Assembly (NCBI GenBank): GCA_963724825.1
Contig: CAVRWT010000001.1
Span: forward strand, 124,001-188,000
Direction of reading: 5' to 3'
Source: JALYNX01 sp963724825
GTDB lineage: Bacteria > Actinomycetota > Acidimicrobiia > Spongiisociales > ZC4RG35
Length of the DNA stretch: 64,000 nt
Positions 59,238 to 64,000 of this stretch are shown here, one piece after another (position 1 is the stretch's first letter; each line of letters starts with the position of its first letter). A model generated the notes under the pieces. That model was given only the letters and a program-made list of their open reading frames with translations. It was not told where the DNA came from and did no database searches. A program made the position numbers and the translations under genes.

Positions 59238-61157
59238 TTGTTGGGCGGTGCAACCAGTGGGGAGTCATGGCCGACGCGTGCGCGTCGAGCCATATCAGTA
59301 GCTGCGGCCAGTTTCCGGGCCGACATTCTTTTCGCGGTTATCGATGTCCTGATCATCGTCGCGGCCTACTCCGTCGCCCTCGAGATCAGGATGCTGGATT
59401 CCGGGGTGGCGGAACCGCGCGAGTACTTCGTCGACCTCGCCAAAGCCCTGCCCCTGATCATCCTGATCCACCTCTTGGCCAACGTGGTTGCGGGCGCCTA
59501 CGGCCATGTGTGGGAGCACGCCTCAACCGACGAGGCATTGAAGGTGGTCCTGGCCAACGTGGTTGCCGGCGGCCTTGTGCTCGGCCTGACCATGCTCCTC
59601 AAGGAACTGCCGGACGCGATCAGGGTCCCAATCGCTGTGGTGGTCATGGGCACGTTTCTCACGCTGGCCGGGATGGGGCTGGTCCGATTTCGCTCGCGAT
59701 TGTTTTCCTTTCGGAAGACCGGCGGGGGGAGCCGGATCCTGATAGTCGGGACCGGTCGTGAGGCTGCCGTGTTCGCCCGTCAGGTGCCCACACTCTCCGA
59801 TCAAGGCATGGTGGTTGGTTTCGTCTCCGAGGGGCCGACCGAGTCAGAGTCAGTCCGACGTTTGGCCGGCCTTCGCATCCTCGGTCATCTCGGAGAGCTC
59901 GAGGACGTCGTCCGTGAGCATCAGGTCAACGAGGTCGTGGTGGTCGGAACCGACCCGGGGCGGACCCGGGAAGTGGTCGACCGCTGTCTCGAAGTCGATG
60001 TTCGGCTGCGGATCCTGCCCGTGGCAGAAGACATCATGGACGATCGCTCGACGGCGGTCGATGTTCGGGACATCAGCGTCGAGGACCTCCTTTCCCGGCC
60101 CCGCGTTGCCACCGATCTCGAAGAAGTCGCCCAACTCCTGAAGGACAAGCGGGTTCTGATCACCGGCGCCGGCGGGTCGATAGGCGGCGAGATCGTCGCC
60201 CAGGTCCTCGGGTTCGAGCCGGCCGGGGTTTGGGCTCTCGACCGCGACGAGACCTTGCTTCATGATGCTTCGCTGGGTTGGAAAGGTGAGGCCCACATCG
60301 TCCTCGCCGATGTCCGTGACGCAACGAAGACGCTGCGCACCTTTGAGCAGATTCGGCCCGATGTGGTGTTCCACGCCGCCGCCCTCAAACACGTCCCGGT
60401 GCTGGAGGAGTTCCCCGACGAAGCGGTTCTGACCAACGTGATCGGCACTCGAAACGTCATCGAGGCGGGCTCCCGCGCCGGGATGAGCAATTTCGTGCTC
60501 ATCTCGACGGACAAGGCGGTCGACCCGGCCTCCGTCATGGGTGCCACCAAGCGCATCGCCGAGTTGATGGTCCAATTGGGCCAGCATCGCAACGACGGGT
60601 GCGTCTACACCGCCGTCCGGTTTGGCAACGTCCTCGGCAGTCGGGGCAGCGTGATCCCGACCTTTGTCGAGCAGATCAAGACCGGCGGCCCGGTGACGGT
60701 GACCGATGCCGAGATGACCCGGTACTTCATGACCGTCGACGAGGCCGTCCAACTCGTGCTTCAGGCTTCCGCTCTCGCCGAGGGATCCGAGGTCTTTGTG
60801 CTCGACATGGGGGAGCCGGTTCGGATTGTGGACCTGGCTCGACGGCTCATTCGTCTGGCCGGCCTCACCCCTGGTGACGATATTGCTATCGAGTACACTG
60901 GGCGCCGCCCCGGGGAGAAGCTGACCGAGAGACTCTCGACCGACCCGATGGCGCTTACCCGGAACCCACAGATTTTCGAGGCTCAACTTGGCCATCCCAC
61001 CGCATATGTCGTCCTTGACAGTGTCGCCGATCTCGAAGACGCGGCGCAGGCCGGCGAACAGGGCGAAGTGAGACGATTGCTCGCCCACCTGGCCAACGCA
61101 GCGATAACGGTGGAAGCCAAAGTCGACGACCCTGAGTTCGAGCCGCAATGGAGCTGA
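59238..61157 (+). CDS. CapD/WbpM-type membrane-bound nucleotide-sugar 4,6-dehydratase
   Basis: 639 residues from TTG 59238, 8 nt after the SD GGGAGG (59224-59229); TTG 59232 is closer. Four N-terminal membrane helices (FAVIDVLIIVAAYSVALEIR and others) and a CoA-binding-like domain (SRILIVGTGREAAVFARQVP) precede the SDR domain: VLITGAGGSIGGEIVAQV, FHAAALKHVPVLEEFPDEAV, STDKAVDPASVMGATKR. The family converts UDP-GlcNAc to 4-keto-6-deoxy sugars, supplying precursors such as FucNAc or bacillosamine. It overlaps the downstream Wzz-like gene. Confidence 0.94.
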   Translation: MLGGATSGESWPTRARRAISVAAASFRADILFAVIDVLIIVAAYSVALEIRMLDSGVAEPREYFVDLAKALPLIILIHLLANVVAGAYGHVWEHASTDEALKVVLANVVAGGLVLGLTMLLKELPDAIRVPIAVVVMGTFLTLAGMGLVRFRSRLFSFRKTGGGSRILIVGTGREAAVFARQVPTLSDQGMVVGFVSEGPTESESVRRLAGLRILGHLGELEDVVREHQVNEVVVVGTDPGRTREVVDRCLEVDVRLRILPVAEDIMDDRSTAVDVRDISVEDLLSRPRVATDLEEVAQLLKDKRVLITGAGGSIGGEIVAQVLGFEPAGVWALDRDETLLHDASLGWKGEAHIVLADVRDATKTLRTFEQIRPDVVFHAAALKHVPVLEEFPDEAVLTNVIGTRNVIEAGSRAGMSNFVLISTDKAVDPASVMGATKRIAELMVQLGQHRNDGCVYTAVRFGNVLGSRGSVIPTFVEQIKTGGPVTVTDAEMTRYFMTVDEAVQLVLQASALAEGSEVFVLDMGEPVRIVDLARRLIRLAGLTPGDDIAIEYTGRRPGEKLTERLSTDPMALTRNPQIFEAQLGHPTAYVVLDSVADLEDAAQAGEQGEVRRLLAHLANAAITVEAKVDDPEFEPQWS

Positions 61158-63787
61158 AACGACTGCTCCGGGTCCTGCGAGACCGCTGGTATGTGATCCT
61201 GGGCGTGGGATTGCTCGGCTTGGTCGCCGGCTGGTATTTCACCAACCTGGCCAATGAGAACCGTGAGGACCAGATCCAGGCGACGATCTTCCTCCGATTC
61301 GAGGCACAGGAAGGTCAGACCGCCGATGCCCTGGAAACCGAGCGCGACGCCACACTCGAGCGGGCGCGCGCGGCAGCCGGCGATCTGATTTCCCCAGAAG
61401 AGGCATCCCTCATCGACATCGATCCCCTCACCGGGAGACTCTTCTTCAGAGCGTTTGGACAGACGACCGACGAGGCGAACGCTAAGGCAAATGCGTTGCT
61501 CGACGCATACCTGGCAGTTGATCCTGCCGCCGGCGGGCCGGTCGGAGCCCGGCTCGATGACATCCTCACCAAAGCGGCAACGATCCAGGCGCAGATCGAT
61601 GAGCTCCAGATCGCCCTCACCCCGGAGGAGCAGGCTCTGGTCAACCGTCACGCCTTCCTCGACCAGCAGATCGTTGCCACCACTGAGACCCTGATCCAGA
61701 CTTTGGTTGAGGAAGAAGCCGCGTCTCCTGCTGACCTTCCCGAAGTCAGCGCCCGCCGGCAACGGCTCGAGGAGGCGGTCGACGATCTCAAGGCCGAGAA
61801 GGCGTCGCTGGACCCGGCACCTTCGACCGTGCTCAGCGTCTCCGACCAAATGAAGCTCACCTCTCTACAGAACGGCCTGGCTCTTCTCACGACCCGATTC
61901 GAACAGCTGAATCTGCGAGAGCTGGGAATCATCGACAGCGGATCAATCGATCCCGTCGTGTTCGCCAACCTGACCGGGGAGCCGGCAAACCCCTGGATCA
62001 ACGGGCTCATCGGGTTCCTCGGGGGAGTCGCTGTCGCCCTGTTCGGCCTGGTCTTCATCAACCGGGCGAAGAAGCCGATCTGGCTTCCGGAGGATCTGGA
62101 GATCGCATTCCTCGGCGACGTGCCGGCACGCAGGCTCGGTGCCGGAGTAGGCGAGGCCTGGTATGACACCACCGAGGGCGGATCCCGCAAACCGGCGATC
62201 CAGGCGTTGCGCTCCGTCGTCGAAGCCCAGCTCCCCTCATCCGGCGCGACACTTGCCCTGACGGCACACAACGTTCCAGCAGCCGCGGTTCATGCCCTGG
62301 CTACCGATCTTGCGGTCTCCATGGCCAGCGCCGGGTCATCGGTGCTCCTCGTCGATGCCGACTTTGCCAGCGACTCCGCGGTCGCCGAGTACAAGGTTGG
62401 CGGATCGTCGTTGTCCGGGGTGCTGGCGCTCAATTCGGAGTCGATGGGGTTCGATCGAGCCGTCGCAGCTGCGGTTGCCAACTCACTCTTCATCCGGCCT
62501 GATCTCGCAGTGGTGCCCTCCGGACCGCCACCGCCATCGCCTGGAGATGCCATGGCCGGCAGGCAGTTCCGTGCCTTCATCGAAGAGGCCAGCAGGCACT
62601 TCGACGTGGTCGTCGTAGCGGTCGGGGATATTGGAAATCCGGCCGCACAGGTGGCCATGCAGAGGTTGCGTCGCAGCGTGCTCGTACTGAGCCCGGGACG
62701 CTCGACGATGCCCCAGGTCAATGGGTTGGTGTTCGACGTCGTTCAGCGGCAGGTTTCAATCATGGGCGCCGTCTTCCTCGAACGCTGGGAGCGGACGCTG
62801 TGGGGAATGGGGGAGCGCCACGTCGAGCACGTCGCCCCGGAGACCCACGTCGTGCCGGCCAGCTCGCCGATGTCGAGGCTGAGCCATTATCCGACGCCGA
62901 CTCATCGAGGTACGGGTGGCGGGTCGCCGGATTCGCTGCACGATCTCGTTGATCGAGTTGGGTCGCTGCAGGTTGCCTCCGAAGCCAGCGAGTTCGGCCG
63001 CGAGCTGCTATCCGCTCTCGATGGCGCGTCCCCGGAGGTCGCCTTCGAGGCAGTAGGCGACTATCTGGTCTCCAGGGTCGAGGACATGATGACTGCCAGC
63101 TACGGGCAGGGGGATTTCTCCGATGATGTAGTTGACCAGGTGGCGCTCAGCGGCTTTCTCCCGTTCCGGTCCCTGACCGAGCATCCCTCGGTCGGGCGTT
63201 GGTTGATGGACGAGCTGCATCGAGAGGTGGCCCCGCATACTGCCGATGCCATCGTCACCGAGATGGAGGAAATCCTCGCCGTCGGAACCGGCCGCGAATC
63301 GGTAACCGTTGATGAGTGGCTGGCCAGCGAGTTCTTCCTGCGACATCTGAAGCGCACCAATGGCGACCCCTCGGTCTGGCATCTGACGAGTGAAGAGGGA
63401 GCGGTTCAGGTCCTCGTGCCTGCCCACCGTTTCGATCGCCAGAAGATCGAGAACCTCATGACCCAGGTGACGAGTCGGGTGATCGACGAACTCGAGCGAA
63501 CCCTGAAGACCGCCAACGTCAAAGGTGAGATCGAGCAAGCGGCGCTCCTCGAAGGAAGGATCCGCGAGGTGAGGCGCATGGAGACTTCGTTGGGCCTGTT
63601 GCTGGGGATCACCGTCGACGAGGAGACGAAGGTCTCACGCAAGCGCGCCAAGGGCGGGGACTGGGAGTGGAATCCCGACTGGGCCTTGGGTTATCGAGCC
63701 AATCTGGCGCCGTTGCAGAGATTGGGGCTCCTTCTCTTCCCGGTTCTCACCGAGGATGAGATGAACTCTCTTCTCGCCACCGGCTAG
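61148..63787 (+). CDS. Wzz/BY-kinase-like protein fused to a PglX-methyltransferase-like C-terminal region
   Basis: 879 residues. Residues 1-305 are a Wzz-type chain-length domain: ELKRLLRVLRDRWYVILGVG, helix near 14-31, periplasmic coiled coils, second helix near 283-303 (GLIGFLGGVAVALFGLVFIN). Residues about 330-540 resemble a BY-kinase/ParA-like ATPase with Walker A' SVLLVDADFASDS, but the P-loop GKS/GKT is replaced by TAHNVPAAAVHAL, so it is probably inactive. After a Pro/Gly linker, residues about 600-879 (ASEFFLRHLKRTNGDPSVWH, EQAALLEGRIREVRRMETSL, GYRANLAPLQRLGLLLFPVL) recall the C-terminus of PglX-type DNA methyltransferases, without a methylase domain. Confidence 0.85.
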   Translation: MELKRLLRVLRDRWYVILGVGLLGLVAGWYFTNLANENREDQIQATIFLRFEAQEGQTADALETERDATLERARAAAGDLISPEEASLIDIDPLTGRLFFRAFGQTTDEANAKANALLDAYLAVDPAAGGPVGARLDDILTKAATIQAQIDELQIALTPEEQALVNRHAFLDQQIVATTETLIQTLVEEEAASPADLPEVSARRQRLEEAVDDLKAEKASLDPAPSTVLSVSDQMKLTSLQNGLALLTTRFEQLNLRELGIIDSGSIDPVVFANLTGEPANPWINGLIGFLGGVAVALFGLVFINRAKKPIWLPEDLEIAFLGDVPARRLGAGVGEAWYDTTEGGSRKPAIQALRSVVEAQLPSSGATLALTAHNVPAAAVHALATDLAVSMASAGSSVLLVDADFASDSAVAEYKVGGSSLSGVLALNSESMGFDRAVAAAVANSLFIRPDLAVVPSGPPPPSPGDAMAGRQFRAFIEEASRHFDVVVVAVGDIGNPAAQVAMQRLRRSVLVLSPGRSTMPQVNGLVFDVVQRQVSIMGAVFLERWERTLWGMGERHVEHVAPETHVVPASSPMSRLSHYPTPTHRGTGGGSPDSLHDLVDRVGSLQVASEASEFGRELLSALDGASPEVAFEAVGDYLVSRVEDMMTASYGQGDFSDDVVDQVALSGFLPFRSLTEHPSVGRWLMDELHREVAPHTADAIVTEMEEILAVGTGRESVTVDEWLASEFFLRHLKRTNGDPSVWHLTSEEGAVQVLVPAHRFDRQKIENLMTQVTSRVIDELERTLKTANVKGEIEQAALLEGRIREVRRMETSLGLLLGITVDEETKVSRKRAKGGDWEWNPDWALGYRANLAPLQRLGLLLFPVLTEDEMNSLLATG

Positions 63788-63789
63788 GC

Positions 63790-64000
63790 GTGTCGCTGGC
63801 CCGAACTGCGGTCAAGGCTGCCTCGGTCCTCACCGACGCCATGCTTCCGCCGCCCCCCGGGCCTCGCGTCCTCATCTATCACCAGGTCGAAGCCGGGCTC
63901 GGTCGAGAGATGGAGGTTCGTCGGGAGGACTTCAGTCGCCAGATGGATTGGCTTGGCGCCAATCGACAGGTGGTCGAGCTTGGTGAGGCTTTGGTCAGGT
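63790..64000 (+). CDS. Polysaccharide deacetylase-like protein, N-terminal part
   Basis: From GTG 63790, two bases after the previous stop, 70 codons run to the window edge. RVLIYHQVEAGLGREMEVRR, then EDFSRQMDWLGANRQVVELG, is the usual opening of NodB-type polysaccharide deacetylases (metal-site His in YHQV). It would remove N- or O-acetyl groups from the exported polymer. Catalytic Asp and the remaining motifs lie beyond the window. Confidence 0.75.
   Translation, partial: MSLARTAVKAASVLTDAMLPPPPGPRVLIYHQVEAGLGREMEVRREDFSRQMDWLGANRQVVELGEALVR

Noticed and set aside
1..64000. tRNA or rRNA genes, CRISPR arrays, insertion sequences, prophage
   Set aside because: No T-loop/acceptor patterns, regularly spaced repeats, transposase ORFs or phage genes were found on reading the window.

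Overview
The window reads as a chromosomal segment of a high-GC member of the Actinomycetota. Evidence: a WhiB-family protein, the actinobacterial order rpoB-rpoC / rpsL-rpsG-fusA-tuf / S10-spc-alpha / adk-map / rplM-rpsI-glmM-glmS-acpS, a DAP-pathway lysA, and many apparently leaderless transcripts (a TAnnnT -10 box 6-7 nt before the start codon). It looks closer to deep lineages such as Acidimicrobiia than to Mycobacteriales or Streptomyces; this is inference.

Layout. 1-11.0 kb: housekeeping genes (M20 peptidase cut by the window edge, M50 protease, acyl-CoA dehydrogenase, whiB, a tight AstE-like/RimK/RimB-like cluster with a YibE/F membrane protein, lysA, a lipoprotein, a 57-residue membrane protein, a VanW-type cell-wall protein). 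11.0-18.7 kb: rpoB and rpoC behind a strong promoter and a structured leader, closed by a clear hairpin terminator. 18.8-19.7 kb: a membrane-anchored Thr/Pro-rich surface protein. 20.0-39.7 kb: the str, S10, spc and alpha ribosomal operons run together in one direction, including secY, adk, map and rpoA. The usual infA slot between map and rpmJ holds an unrelated 66-codon ORF. 39.9-45.0 kb: small membrane proteins, coaA, truA, ilvA. 45.1-49.4 kb: rplM-rpsI-glmM, a glmS self-cleaving ribozyme, glmS. 49.4-51.2 kb: a divergent yceI/marR pair with two operator palindromes, then acpS. 51.2-64.0 kb: an exopolysaccharide locus with three GT4 glycosyltransferases, a formyltransferase, an initiating sugar-phosphate transferase, a polytopic membrane protein, GNAT, epimerase, a CapD-type dehydratase, a Wzz-like protein with an unexpected C-terminal domain, and the start of a polysaccharide deacetylase.

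Most novel observations. (1) A family of five intergenic elements (about 114-139 nt) shares conserved edges, a conserved 9-nt bulge and two helices with compensatory base changes around an unrelated central loop. All five lie just downstream of a gene, in that gene's orientation. (2) The Wzz/BY-kinase-like protein has a degenerate P-loop and a C-terminus resembling the tail of PglX-type DNA methyltransferases. (3) tuf has codon usage unlike all its neighbours. (4) An orphan ORF fills the infA slot.

Caution: seven single-base indels interrupt otherwise intact genes (rpoC, secY twice, coaA, the Thr/Pro-rich protein, the formyltransferase twice). Because essential genes are hit and runs such as AAA, TTT and GGGGG are involved, these are most likely sequence errors; such genes are annotated here at full length.
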